Of a stretch of DNA of 64,000 nt, positions 46,876 to 57,440 are shown piece after piece. Source of the DNA: Hymenopus coronatus. Lineage: Eukaryota; Arthropoda; Insecta; Mantodea; Hymenopodidae. Positions within the stretch are counted from its first letter, which is position 1; each line of letters begins with the position of its first letter. The notes beneath the pieces were generated by a model. The model searched no databases. It was not told the origin of the DNA and worked only from the letters and a program-made list of their open reading frames with translations. The DNA lies in contig CM060900.1 of the NCBI GenBank assembly GCA_030762935.1, forward strand, positions 390,102,632 through 390,166,631, given 5' to 3'. The translations under genes and the position numbers were made by a program.

Positions 46876-46937
46876 CGAGAGTCAACTTGTGTTCTACAAG
46901 GACGAGCAAAGCCGGCGCATCAAAGGACTTTTCAGAG
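46876..46937 (+). CDS. Candidate internal exon of a host gene, PH-like segment
   Basis: 62 bp lie between a strong acceptor (TCTTTCTCCCCCTCAG|C) and a good donor (CAGAG|GTATGT). One frame is open through it and encodes about 20 residues, ESQLVFYKDEQSRRIKGLFR. Codons favour C or G in third position (TTC TAC AAG GAC GAG), unlike the surrounding AT-rich DNA. The L-x-FYKD pattern recalls a strand of pleckstrin-homology domains such as that of beta-spectrin, but 20 residues cannot settle this. The exon would begin with the last base of a codon and end with the first. No partner exons are visible, so flanking introns would be long. It could also be a transposon fragment. Confidence 0.35.
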
Positions 46938-47784
46938 GTATGTACACGTTTATTTATAGAGTGCTAATCCAGACCGAATCCGAGGAAGACAAATGAATGG
47001 TGACATATTGGTGCGCACAACGGACAGCAACAAAGTTTGAAAAATATGAAAACTCTGTCATATATTTTCTTTCAACAAGTTTCATTGTGAAATTGTAACG
47101 TTGCACCCCCATTAGTAATTAAGACTAAGAAAGTCCACATATATATGAATGGCTGTTGTTTAATAGGACCTATTAGTTTTTTTACATTTAGGTTCTGGTT
47201 TAAAAGTTTGGTATTACATTTACATACTTATACGGTTAAAACACTAATATGAGACAGGCTTTTTTGGTATTTAATATTATCGGTCGCTGTGAAATATTCT
47301 GTTCAACATATGAGCCAACCTCTGATTTTGCAGGAGCATGATCAGGAAGACAAATTACAATTTTCCTAAACCACATGGAAAACTGTAAGTTTAGTAACCG
47401 GTTTTACTTTACCTATTGGAGGATTTGATTCCCATTTTCAGAGTTTGCCTTGTTATCAAGATTTCCAATGCTATTTCAAACTATTCCTTTACCGACACAC
47501 AATTCATACAAACTTAAACATAAATAATATAACATTTTAAATAATAATCTCTCCACGATTTTTGGGATTTTTATGGAACTTTTCTCTGTCTCTTCTGTTT
47601 CCCGACGTCATCGCTTCTGTTTTAAGGGTATGGCCTGATTCTTTCTGATTTCAAGTTAATTTTAATTTTGCTTAGAGGTTGTGCTTTTTTGTACTTAGAC
47701 CATTGTTATTATTGCTTATTTTCCTCCCTTTTCTTCAAACCTTATTTACTTCTCTTGTTCCCAACATCTTTATTGATATTTTTA
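46938..47784. other. AT-rich DNA, no gene seen
   Basis: This could be intron if the preceding exon is real. Nothing else is recognised. Confidence 0.5.
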
Positions 47785-48725
47785 CTTTATTACATATGTG
47801 CAATATATACAGAGTGTTTCAAAATGACACCAAACAAAGAAGACCTTGTTGGTCATACAGTACGTGATACGTGAATATAATTTTCAGCTCTAAACTCGGC
47901 GCATACAAAAACTGTCATAAAATCACCATGGATTAGGCAGTCATACATTACCAAATGACACGTGCCCAGCCCACTCCAAGAGAGATGCCGATTGGTAGCG
48001 AAGGTCCCAGTCGCGTGGTGTAGGGGTGGTTTGATAGACATGCCGGCGCGGCACTGGTCACCTTAGTAATGGAAAATGTAGCATGTGGGTTTTGTTAAGT
48101 GTTTCGAATAACACGTTCTGAAGTTGTTTACGTGGCGTATGACAACCGTTGTTCCTTCGCTGCCTAATCCCAAATGTGTGCGATTTTTAAACACACATAA
48201 AATTTTAAATAGAAGAGTTTGAAAGTTGCGACATCAAGTTTCGAACAAGACAAAAAGTAAGCTAATCGACTTCTATTTTCGTTTTGAAACAGCCTGTATA
48301 TAGAGTAGGTAGAGGAAGTATTGCATTTCAGCCACTTTTTCATACTGAAATTTAACGGCAAATACATATTTGGGGACATCTAAATCCAAAAAAGTCATTT
48401 TTAGAAAGCTGTCTATGAGTGTATTTGAGGATACGACATGAACATTTTCAGAAGGATCTCCCCACCCCAACCTACCCTTACATAGAACAGTTTTCGAGGT
48501 GTTAAATTTTGTAAAGAATTACTAATGAGTTTGAATCAAATGCTATATATTAAAGATATTTACATGGAAAATGAAATGTATATGCTGAATGTTATAGGAA
48601 TAGCCCTTGAAGCCCTCTCATTCTGAATAACTTTTGCATAATTAGTAAATCGTAAGAGAGAAAAAAATGTACTACAGAAAAAATGTACACCTCGTTAAAA
48701 CGCATAATTTATGTCATATATACAT
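47785..48725 (+). repeat. Dispersed repeat family A, copy 7 (interrupted)
   Basis: TTTTTACTTTATTACATATG and TGCAATATA (47778-47809) continue at 48297 with TAGAGTAGGTAGAGGAAG and then the usual A body: ATATTTGGGGACATC, CATTCTGAATAACTTTTGC, CCTCGTTAAAACGCATAATT. It stops at TTTATGTCATATATACAT (48708-48725), where the LTR element begins. The 3' third of the unit is not found beyond that element. Confidence 0.75.
47810..48296. mobile_element. Short non-autonomous DNA transposon (MITE), 487 bp
   Basis: The ends are inverted repeats: CAGAGTGTTTCAAAATGAC on the left and CAGGCTGTTTCAAAACGAA as the complement of the right end. Both are flanked by TATA (47806-47809 and 48297-48300), consistent with a TA or TATA duplication. 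There is no transposase. It sits exactly in the TGTACA-type motif of family A copy 7. The minus ORF near 47853-48041 is not convincing. Confidence 0.8.
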
Positions 48726-49181
48726 TGCGGCAATGCCGCCTGTGTATGTCACTGCTCTCATGTTTGCCCTGGTACTCGTACGAGTCATCGCAGCTCGGAT
48801 GCGAAACATGGAAGAGTGCACGACATAACGGGATCTTTCGAAATGCGAGACTCTTTTCGTGGTACCATGAGTCTTCTCGATATTCGAGATGTTTCTCAAC
48901 GCCTCGGTGTTCTGTATCTTCGACATGCTTCCAAAAACCTTGTAACGTCATTTTCTAGCTATAAAAGGAGGAAGGATTACAATGCAGTATTGTTCTGTTT
49001 TGTTGTAAATTGTACTGAGTCATGAGTGACTGGTGTGTTAGCGCGTAGTGGTGCGCGAGCCATAGACGGCGAGAAGGCGTAAACTGTCTACGCGTGGATA
49101 CGTCAAGTGAATTATTTGCAGCAGTGAATAAAATACAGTTTTTGTAACTAATTGTTGAGTCAATAAATATATATTTTTACA
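48726..49181 (+). repeat. Left LTR
   Basis: The start is placed at TGCGGCAATGCC, where family A similarity ends; a start at 48741 (TGTGTATGTC) is also possible. The end is TTTTTACA just before the primer site. A TATAAAAG at 48960-48967 is the likely promoter. AATAAA occurs at 49127-49132 and 49162-49167. Confidence 0.75.
48960..48967 (+). promoter_or_regulatory. TATA box of the LTR
   Basis: TATAAAAG in a GC-mixed region, about 60 bp before the part of the LTR that is also kept on the right side (presumed R/U5). Confidence 0.6.
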
Positions 49182-49182
49182 C

Positions 49183-49200
49183 TGTTGTCAGAAATGGGAT
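49183..49200 (+). promoter_or_regulatory. Primer-binding site, tRNA-Leu type
   Basis: TGTTGTCAGAAATGGGAT immediately follows the LTR. It complements the 3' end of a leucine tRNA (TGG then TGTCAGAAGTGGGAT as commonly seen in Gypsy elements) with two mismatches. Confidence 0.7.
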
Positions 49201-50450
49201 ATTTACGCCCAGATCCAGGAGATGATGAAAATTTCTTGGCCGAAATTAAACAAATGAGATCAGGAATGGAGAAGATGGATAAGAAACTGAAAAATGGAAT
49301 GGAGACCGCAGTGGAGAAGATGGGGAAGATTGAATCCAAAATAGCAAACTGGAAGAGAAAATCGAAAAAAATTACAGCTCGGCATGGAGAAGATATAAGA
49401 TAAAATGGAGTCCCTAATGGAAAACATGAATATGGAAATGTACGATGAAACTGGACCTTTCTATCAAAATAAACGAGCAACTGACTGGTGTGAAGAAGGA
49501 CGTGGCCAAACTCGGAAAAGAGATGGAAGAGCTTGGTGGAACGCTGAGGGTCCACGACCAACGCCTTAATGCCTGGAATACTCAGGGAACGCTTTAGTGT
49601 CTTAGAGGGAAGAGTGGCGTCAATGAAATGAACGCCATGGTTGAAAAGATAATCAACGGAAAGTTGAAAGACTCGTAGGTCAAGACGATTGGACCGGACA
49701 GGACATCCGCGCGCCTCAAGCCATCCAAGTAGGACAGGCGTCAACCTTCAAATTCTTCCACTGAGAGTTCGCAGCCGTCGCTGCTCACAATTTATGGTCA
49801 GAAGAAGAAGAGACCCCACAACTGATAGCAAGCCTTCAGGGGCCGGCTGGTAGAATTACTGAATTCTATTCCGACGTCAGCGAAGCCCCGTGAGATCTGG
49901 GAAGCCCTCAAGAACCGCTTCGGGAACCATCGTTCGGCTGTAACCTACCATAGTCAGCTTAAAGCGAGGCTGCAATAGCCAGGTGACACAATGCAGGAGT
50001 TCGCCCTAGTCATCAAACAGCTTGCGAACAAAAAACTAGTGAATTTAGCTACATATCCCAGGAAACTACCCACTCCTTATTCGACGGGGTGCGCGTCGCC
50101 GAGATATAATAATACCTCATGCTCGGCGATTATAAGACATCCACGAGGCGTTAACGGCAGTATAATGGAGGCGGCCAAAACAACAGCTGCGCCCACTTGG
50201 AGGACCAGAAGTACTCGCTATGAAAGGGAGAGAGATATATAATCCAGAGACGACGTCGACCTTCAGTTGCGCACTTGGTGTGTAGCGAGCCAGGTCACCT
50301 AGCCCGGAACTGTCCACATCAAGATGTCGACAAGCGGCATAGACAGAAAAGACTGAAAGAGCGGCCAGTGACCGGTTAACCAAGAAGATGAGGAGCACGG
50401 TGCTATGTCGAAAGGGGACCAACACAACGTCAACAACCTTCATGTGGTGT
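49201..50450 (+). pseudogene. Gypsy gag pseudogene
   Basis: The first part (49185-49403) is open, with a Lys/Glu-rich coiled-coil-like stretch (IKQMRSGMEKMDKKLKN). After stops and shifts, WEALKNRFGNHRSAVTYHSQ and MQEFALVIKQLAN (49895-50030) resemble the capsid helices of Gypsy gag proteins. A zinc knuckle is split by a frameshift: the first Cys part precedes GHLARNCPHQD at about 50293-50325. The protein would package element RNA. A 194-codon minus ORF over the first part is its shadow. Confidence 0.75.
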
Positions 50451-50689
50451 GCGCTAGGGAGGTGGCAGACTCGAGTGTTGGACCGGGACGATCGTCAGAG
50501 GGTGTATGTATCGTGGATGCGGGCGTGCAGGGTACCTAGTGAAGCGCTATCCACAATCTAGTCGACCGGCAGGTGGTGCACGAAGAAGACCCGACGTAGC
50601 TAGTGGCACACCCGAGTCTTCATTGCGTCTCCTAGCTTGACGCTGCATGCCTTAGACAGAGAGATGGAAGACAGCCTCATTGTGGACGG

Positions 50690-50985
50690 TTGGATACAAG
50701 GGAAGCGGTGCCGAATACTAGTGAACACCGGTAGAGCCGAGACCATAATCTGACGAGACGAGGCAGACGGTTTGCCGTCAATAAAACCGATTCGACCTAA
50801 TGAGATAATGACGACATTATGCGAAACCTTGCCAGTGGAAAAGGAGGTATTGCTGGAGTTGACCCTGAGTCGGAGTGCCATAAGTCTGTGGATATACGTC
50901 GCGAGGGTGGCTGAAGAACTTATGGGAACTGGATATTCTCAGGAGCCACGATGCGATGTTGGACATGAGTAGGAGGGTCTTACGC
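50690..50985 (+). pseudogene. Gypsy aspartic protease pseudogene, fused to the right LTR
   Basis: CRILVNTGRAETI (about 50710-50748) is the active-site loop, with Asn in place of the catalytic Asp of D-T-G. LPVEKEVLLELTL (50832-50870) and the ending LDILRSHDAMLD (about 50929-50965) match the usual end of the domain. Reading continues for a few codons to CGCAG at about 50985, where it runs directly into LTR sequence. The rest of pol is missing. Confidence 0.75.
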
Positions 50986-51123
50986 AGTTGTGCGTGAGCC
51001 ATGGATGACGTGCAACCATAAACTCTCTACGCGTCGAAACCTCGGATGAATTATTTGCATCAGCTAATTTAAGGCTTTAATTATACGTAAACAAATTTTG
51101 GGTCAATAAAGGCATTTGATACA
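50981..51123 (+). repeat. Right LTR, R/U5 part only
   Basis: It aligns with 49045-49181: GTGCG(C/T)GAGCCAT, TCTACGCGT, GAATTATTTGCA, GTCAATAAA and a final TACA. The U3 part and TATA box are absent. The junction with the protease lies in CGCAGTTGTGCG, close to CGTAGTGGTGCG of the left LTR, which is a possible microhomology. Confidence 0.75.
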
Positions 51124-52368
51124 GTGTTAAATATATGCATAAAATGTGTCAATGCCATTCCTAAATAGTTAGTTGTTACAAATATACAAGATACGTAATT
51201 TCAAATTACAGTGCTAAAATAAAGCAATAAACATTAATTTTCTAATTCATTTAATGTAACAGTTACTAAACATAAAATAGCTTCATTTGACTTTCTGCTG
51301 CGCCATATTACTTACTTATTATATTCTTACTTATATGTAATGAATGACAGAATTTGGTGTTCCATGAAGTACAATAAATTAAATATTTATCTTTGTGTAA
51401 TAATGTAAAATTATGCTTCATTTTATATAACCAAGGTTTAAATAGAGGAGAAAACTTTTCCGTTTGTTTTACTTAAGTTTTAATGGAACATGGCTCTTCT
51501 AAGTAACGGACAGCCATTTAACCGTTTTTTTACAAGAGACAGCAGAAACTCCGAATTAAATCAAATTCAACACTAACAGAGCCCTGTCGGATGTTCGAAT
51601 GTTACAAACACTCGCTTTCCTATTATTGAGCTGTGCCGCCATAAATTGAAATTACCACTTCAATGTTCCGATATATTAACACTACTCCAGTCACACTCAA
51701 AATGTATCGCTAACTATCGAGGCGTGTTCGTTATATCTAAGGAAAGAAAAACAAGTGGACAATCTTACTGAATGTGTTAACATCTATAATGATGGGATTA
51801 AAGAAGTGCAGCAACCGTTGTAGGGGTGGCTGGTAGGTTTGACCCATCGTTAAGTAGAATCAAATTAAGCAATTTATAAGATATTTTTCATAGTGTACAG
51901 TACTCCATGCCAGTCTTAACTTTCTTCTACCACAGATTTCCGAAAATACGAGATGTGGTACAGGAAATTTTGGAGGAAAGATTTGTATTGTCATGATGTT
52001 ATTCAAGAAAAATATGGTACATAGTTTAAAAATAGCTTTTATTACATATTGTCAATATAATAATAAATGCTAATTTGAGTATTTACCGATTAATAATTTT
52101 AGTTTTTCACTTTTAACGCTTATACGTAACACACGCACACAAACACACATGATTGGTATCCCTTAAGTACCCGATTATCTCATTCAGTGGCAGGGCTGGT
52201 ACATATTTTTATTCATAACATAGGTAGTAATTAATTGGAAGCAAATAAAATCTCTCTCAAATGTGTTAGAGAGCACACATAAGGTCCTTTTATACCTTAA
52301 TTTGATCAACTGTACCCACCAAATATGCCTTTCTAATGAAGGGTGCATTTGAGGTTGTAATAAAGTTA

Positions 52369-52370
<2 letters not shown>
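51124..52370. other. AT-rich DNA, no gene seen
   Basis: The missing 3' third of family A copy 7 is not found here. No other feature is recognised. Confidence 0.55.
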
Positions 52371-52419
<49 letters not shown>

Positions 52420-52430
52420 CATTATTATTG
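52371..52430. repeat. (ATT)n microsatellite
   Basis: About nineteen triplets with one C interruption. Confidence 0.95.
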
Positions 52431-52497
52431 ATTGATTGGTTGATGTTATTAACATTTGAACAAACCTACTTAGCACTGTGTGATGCTACAAATACAA

Positions 52498-52800
52498 GGA
52501 GGTGCTGCAGTGGTTACAACACAGCTATTATCTCATTTACTTGGACGGGTATCGACATCCACCCCCACAAATCGCAGATGAGGTTAACATTTGAAGCATT
52601 GTAAGTTAACAGCACTACGGGGATTGATTGCGTAAAATAGAAATGGCTGGGTCTATACTCAAACTGTCCGCTCACAACTAATGAGGCTACTGCTCTCTTC
52701 TCCTCGTTTTGTCTTCCCTGTTCAAAAGTCGGTTCGGAGAGCACGCGCTGCTTGTGTCTACAATTAAATGTGCAGCAAACTTCAGCCTTTACGTACCTCA
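52498..52800 (+). mobile_element. Probable tRNA-derived SINE family L
   Basis: The head is GGAGGTGCTGCAGTGGTTAC and a B-box-like ACGGGTATCGACATCC, then CCCCCACAAATCGC. The body reaches about 52800, where G+C falls back. The minus ORF 52514-52801 lies in it and has no motif. This is a single copy in the window, so the call rests on the head alone. Confidence 0.4.
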
Positions 52801-53109
52801 AATGTGCTCCCTATTCATCACGTAAGTAAAAGGTAAGGTGTGTGCATTGCATAAAGTTCCTAAAGAGTTTCCACAGGTTTAAGGTCCAGTAATCGGGAAC
52901 GTCACTACAGAAGCGGTAGTGAATCCCTATATCGGTTATCGCATAGAAGGCGCCAACCAGCCGAGAGACTGACTGGCCCGCTGAAGAGATAAAGAAGGGC
53001 GGTGTAGGGCTTTTGGCCTATGGCTATCCAGAGATAGTGACATTGTACTGACACTTTCTTCCCCCCTCCCCGACAATCTTCCACACTATCTAAAAGTTTC
53101 TCTAAGCTC
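52801..53109. other. Mixed DNA, nothing recognised
   Basis: Moderate G+C, with no frame or repeat identified. Confidence 0.45.
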
Positions 53110-53410
53110 TAGCGACTACACATGCGAGCGTGCTCGCTAGTCAGCCAGTTAGTGAGTTACTAAGTGCGTTTCTGATGCGTGTGGTTGACGACAGTTGTAA
53201 CTAGCAGGGAGTACTCCTATTGTGAGAGATTAAAATCGTCATGTGTTCAAATTACTAGCTAGCGAAAGATCAGAGGAAGAGGCTGCTTCATGCGTGATTC
53301 ATTACATGGCGAAGAATAGTGAAGTGACAGCGAAGTTGAACTAGATCGCTTTAGCGAAGTGATAAAACATATTGAACTGGCTAAAAGCTGAACAAAGTCA
53401 CAATACACAA
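53110..53410 (+). repeat. Dispersed repeat family M, copy 1
   Basis: It shares order and words with 54770-55040: ACATGCG(A/C)G near the start, CAGTCAGCAAG-like and GTGAGTTACTAAG-like stretches, GTGTTCAA, AGGAAGAGGCTGCTTCA against GGAAAAAGCTGCTTCA, and a tail with GAAGTG..ACTG. No coding frame is seen. It may be part of an LTR or other transposon. Confidence 0.5.
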
Positions 53411-54102
53411 CATTGCACAGCACGAATATACAGGGAATATCACATTGAATGGTCTTTACACTATGTAATAGAAATAAAATAGAAATAAAAATTTCAAATT
53501 AAGCATGGAAAAGCAGTAGGCTCCGTCGTAGGACTACGGAGAAAGTTTTCACAGAATAAATAAATAATTTACGTAATGTAAGATATTTATATTTATTATC
53601 TACTTGCAAACTAATTCGAATTAAAAGCCGTACTTTTCTAACTTAGATAACAAGTGACATGCTCGTTCTTATTAAATTATGCAGGAGAAATAAGGTTGAA
53701 TATCTGCAACATTATTTCTCTAGTAAATACAGACTCTACTTGGACGGATTCCAACATTTAGCATCAACTGTGTTAGCAGTCCTCTCCGCTTCCAAGAAAT
53801 TATTGCACAGCAGTGCAGAGCCCACTTTTATATATTTAATCTTTTTCCATCGAAGGAAAACTTTATTCATAAATCTAAATAACGACCCGATGTGATAGAC
53901 TTTAGGCTACCATACACTTCTCCAATGCAAACCAACCACAATTTTAGTATCACGACACCATCAATACTTTCGATTGCTTTCCATTTTCTAAGGCGACCAG
54001 GCATTTCCCGATTTACTTGCAGTTCACTATAACTGTAAAAGAGGCTGTGTGCTTTATAATTTATTAATTATTATTAATTATTTGTATTATCATTTATATT
54101 TT
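53411..54102. other. AT-rich DNA, no gene seen
   Basis: The plus ORF 53659-53895 has no motif and AT-rich composition. Confidence 0.5.
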
Positions 54103-54124
54103 ACCACCACCACCACCACCACCA
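54103..54124. repeat. (ACC)n microsatellite
   Basis: Seven perfect triplets. Confidence 0.95.
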
Positions 54125-54349
54125 GTATACGCAAATTTTATTTGAAGTAGTTATCAATTAGAGTTGAGAATATGATATTTATTTTGAATAAAATTGGAGA
54201 AATACAGTAAATATTTACTTAGCAACATAAGCAGATACGCCTTCACACATTCTCCTGCCATAAATGATTAATTTTCCAGTTAACAGAAATTAGTTACCCT
54301 TTTTTCTGTTTTCCATAACATGTACCTAGTAAGTAAAACATTTAAAAAC

Positions 54350-54600
54350 AGACCTGCAATACCGTATTATCAAATTCCATAATTCCAAATCCCGCTCGTG
54401 TTTGTGAGTGTGTGTGTGTGAACAGCTTAACCCAGAACTGAAATGTCTGATACACTTCTAACTTGGCACTTGACTTCAGTATTTTTCAGCAAAATTCACA
54501 ACCCAAAATATCCTTTCCGGAAAATATTTAGAAAGTATTTATTTTTACAAAAATCACTCCAACGGCTTGTATAAAATAGCATATCTTTTTGGCAAAATAA
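54350..54600 (+). repeat. Dispersed repeat family A, copy 8 (diverged fragment)
   Basis: A GTGTGTGTGTGAACAGC run, AACTTGGCACTTGACTTCAG (equivalent to CTTGGTATTTAGGTTTAG), and ATCACTCCAACGG (equivalent to ATGGCTCTAACG) occur in family order. It is truncated at both ends; a SINE-like sequence follows directly. Confidence 0.5.
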
Positions 54601-54604
54601 TATG

Positions 54605-54780
54605 AGAGTTCCAGCTCCGCCTATCCGTGAGGGGCAAAGTGTCTAACAGTGTCTCCAGCGGTTAGTTGAGGGGGCATAGTGCTAAATGTCGGGCGTGCCT
54701 TCGATTCCATATAATTCTGGGTGTCCGTTTCCCCCGCCACCCGCGAACATTCAGAAAACACGCCTACATTACATGCGCGA
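54605..54780 (+). mobile_element. SINE family C-like fragment, copy 6
   Basis: CGGGCGTGCCTTCGATTCC is a B-box-like arm and TGTCCGTTTCCCCCGCCA matches the C body. The head AGCGGTTAGTTGAGGGGGC is decayed. Confidence 0.5.
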
Positions 54781-55040
54781 GTCTGTTCGTAAGCCACAAA
54801 TCAGTCAGCAAGTAACTCATTAACTTACTTAGTGAGTTCGTGTCGATGCGACAAAGTGCTCTAATTCTAGTTGTGGCACACAGAGAGTGCAGCTGTGTGT
54901 TCAACTATCCAAGTCCAGTGTTCGATATTTCAGCAAATGAAGCGGAAAAAGCTGCTTCAGGTGCAAGTCTTTTCATTGCGACACATAATGTGAAGCGATG
55001 CTGACAAACTGAACTGAAGTGGCATTGATAAACTGTATAA
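54770..55040 (+). repeat. Dispersed repeat family M, copy 2
   Basis: The counterpart of 53110-53410, in the same orientation about 1.66 kb away. See copy 1 for shared words. Confidence 0.5.
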
Positions 55041-57440
55041 AGTCTGCATTTTTTTGGAAGAGACTGAAGTCCACTCCATCCGAAAAAAAATTAATAACTA
55101 TTAACGGTTGGATATAGACAAAGGTGTAGATGTATAAACAATGTATTTCAAATACATTTTTTGTGGCTTCATCGATTTTTCCAGTTATCCATTGTTATAT
55201 ATTTGACTTTTAAAATTATTTCTCATTTCAGATTTTAAGTATCGCCAACCTTCTATAGTTTTTCGAGGTATGATAGATGTAAATAAAATTGCAAAGCAGA
55301 CATGTGGCTTTTAAACATACGGATATCGTTTTGGCCTTTGCAACTAAACAGAACTTGTACTGAAATGACTTATGCAACCATGTGCTTGAATCAATTTGAA
55401 CTATTTTAATTAGGCCGCAGATTTTCCACTCCTATGAAACATCCTTTGCGCCTCATGACCCTCAATACACTGAATTCATTAGGAATTGTATAACATTTAA
55501 TCTAGTATAACTTGACGAGCATTCAGTGTTCAGAAATCGGATTATCTAGCTTCAGATATACAAATGCTGTTTAGATTACAAGGTTAAAACTTTATTATAA
55601 TATGCCATTTAAGTTGAAATAAGTTAGTCTATACAAGATGCGAATGAAAATTACAACCCAAGTTTAAAATCTACGTGGCGCCTTCTTTTCCCTTAGTCAG
55701 GAAGGCGTTTATATACAGGATACTAATGAACTACGCCGAAAAATTTTCAGAGAATAAGGAGATATCTGGAACAAGAAATTCTAGATGGTAGACCTATGAC
55801 CTCTCTGTGGTTAAAGAGGATACTCTTCGAGAGCACAACACACAGAAACGAAAGGTTATATAAGGGTAGGTACTCTAGTTTAGTTGTTACGAGAATAACT
55901 GTAGAATAATAGATAATCTTTGTTTTGGAGTTCGGGTCTCAAATACCTTTTTAATTTATGTTTCAATTTATGCATTCTAATTTCAACATATCTATCAGTA
56001 TAAATAATTAAATCTTTGCTAACAGAAATTCAGTCGTTCTCAATATGTGGCGTGCTCTAGTTCCATAAAAAAAAACAAAAAAAAAAAAAAAACACCAACG
56101 TCTTTACGTCAGTTTTATAAAGAACTGCTTGAAATAACGACCTGAATTTCCAAAGAAAGTTGATAATGGTGTAGGAACGATTGTCGTGCACTATACAAAA
56201 TGTCTGCTTGATTCACCGTAAATAAATTGCATGTCTGTAAGTTCAAAGAAGGCAGACATTTTCTCCATTTTGCCTCTCGTACATTTCTCAGTATACGAAC
56301 TATACTCAGTGAGCAGAATCAAGGAAACGATAGTACTGATATTGCACTGGCCAATGAGAATTCGATTCTGAGCATCACAGCAAACGAAACCTTTGGCTAT
56401 TAACTTTGGCTTTATGCATTATGCTTCACGGACAATTGAAGAAATGTCTGTAGATTAGGCTGCGTAGAGCAAGAAGATATTTAATCGATGTTCAGTGCCG
56501 CGCAGTCAAGTGATTTGCTCGAGATTTGACAGATTTTATGTCAGTAAATCTTGAGAAAGCCATTAATGAGTTGCTGAAAATCAATGTTTCTATACTCATG
56601 CAGCAATTTTAATGACACTCTAAGCAATTATTCATATTCCTTTTTGTTTTAAAACCGATTTATATGCAGTTTATTGCAATATGTTTAAAACCGTGTAGTT
56701 GCTATATTTTCCAATCAGGTATAGCTCATTATCAGTCTTATTCTGAAATAAGACGATACTTTGGATATGTATACAACAGTAAACGAACTTCCTTTGTGTT
56801 CGAAAACTTAGTATCACTGTGATAAATTTATTTTAACTGGTCTGCACAGTATACACCAACAATGAATTATTCCGCCTCTTATCACAATACCCAATGTAAA
56901 CAGTACACATAACGTTTTAAGATACCTTACATGTCATGTGAATTATGTGGATGTCACTGTCAAATTACTGTCTAAACCTAACGAAGTCAAGTCAATTTCC
57001 TTGCATTGAATTTGTGACGCTTTATCAATAAAGCTTCAAGTGTTGTCTTTAAGTTTAATGCGAGATAAAAGCTATTTGATGTTCACCTATAATTAGTACT
57101 TTGTAGATAATTTCTGCTCTCCAGTCTAATATAATTACCAGTCAGGTCTTCATTTGTGTAAAGGTATTGATTTGATGCTACTTTGTGTTGCAAATCCTTA
57201 TGTAGTTTGGTATCATGGATCATGGATATTCTGTGGAATTTACAGGGAAATGCAAAAGGAAGGAGTTTCCAAGCTACAATCTTTTCTCTGACATACTGAG
57301 CAAGATTGTTGGTAAAGTAAATTGCTGCATTGTAAAGAGCACGCATATAAACAAAAGCTTCGCAAATGAATAATTGATACAATTTCTATATTACCAATAG
57401 AACATTTTTCTTATGCTAATATTACAATCTTTTTCAGAAG
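55041..57440. other. AT-rich DNA, no gene seen
   Basis: This is 2.4 kb without a supported feature, apart from an A-run at 56069-56094. The minus ORF 57083-57382 has no motif. Confidence 0.55.

Larger units (their letters stand above)
48726..51123 (+). mobile_element. Gypsy-type LTR retrotransposon, internally deleted
   Basis: It consists of a complete-looking left LTR, a primer-binding site, gag and protease remains, and a right LTR lacking its first two-thirds. Reverse transcriptase, RNase H and integrase are absent. The retained LTR parts differ at roughly a quarter of positions, so the insertion is old. No target duplication is visible. Confidence 0.8.

Noticed and set aside
46330..47010. 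Solo LTR with a primer-site-like TTGGTGCGCACAACGG at the end
   Set aside because: No TG..CA ends or partner, and splice signals at 46875/46938 explain the central part better.
49160..49744. 194-codon minus-strand ORF
   Set aside because: Antisense to the Gypsy primer site and gag region; the Phe/Leu/Ser-rich peptide mirrors Lys/Glu-rich gag codons. No independent motif.
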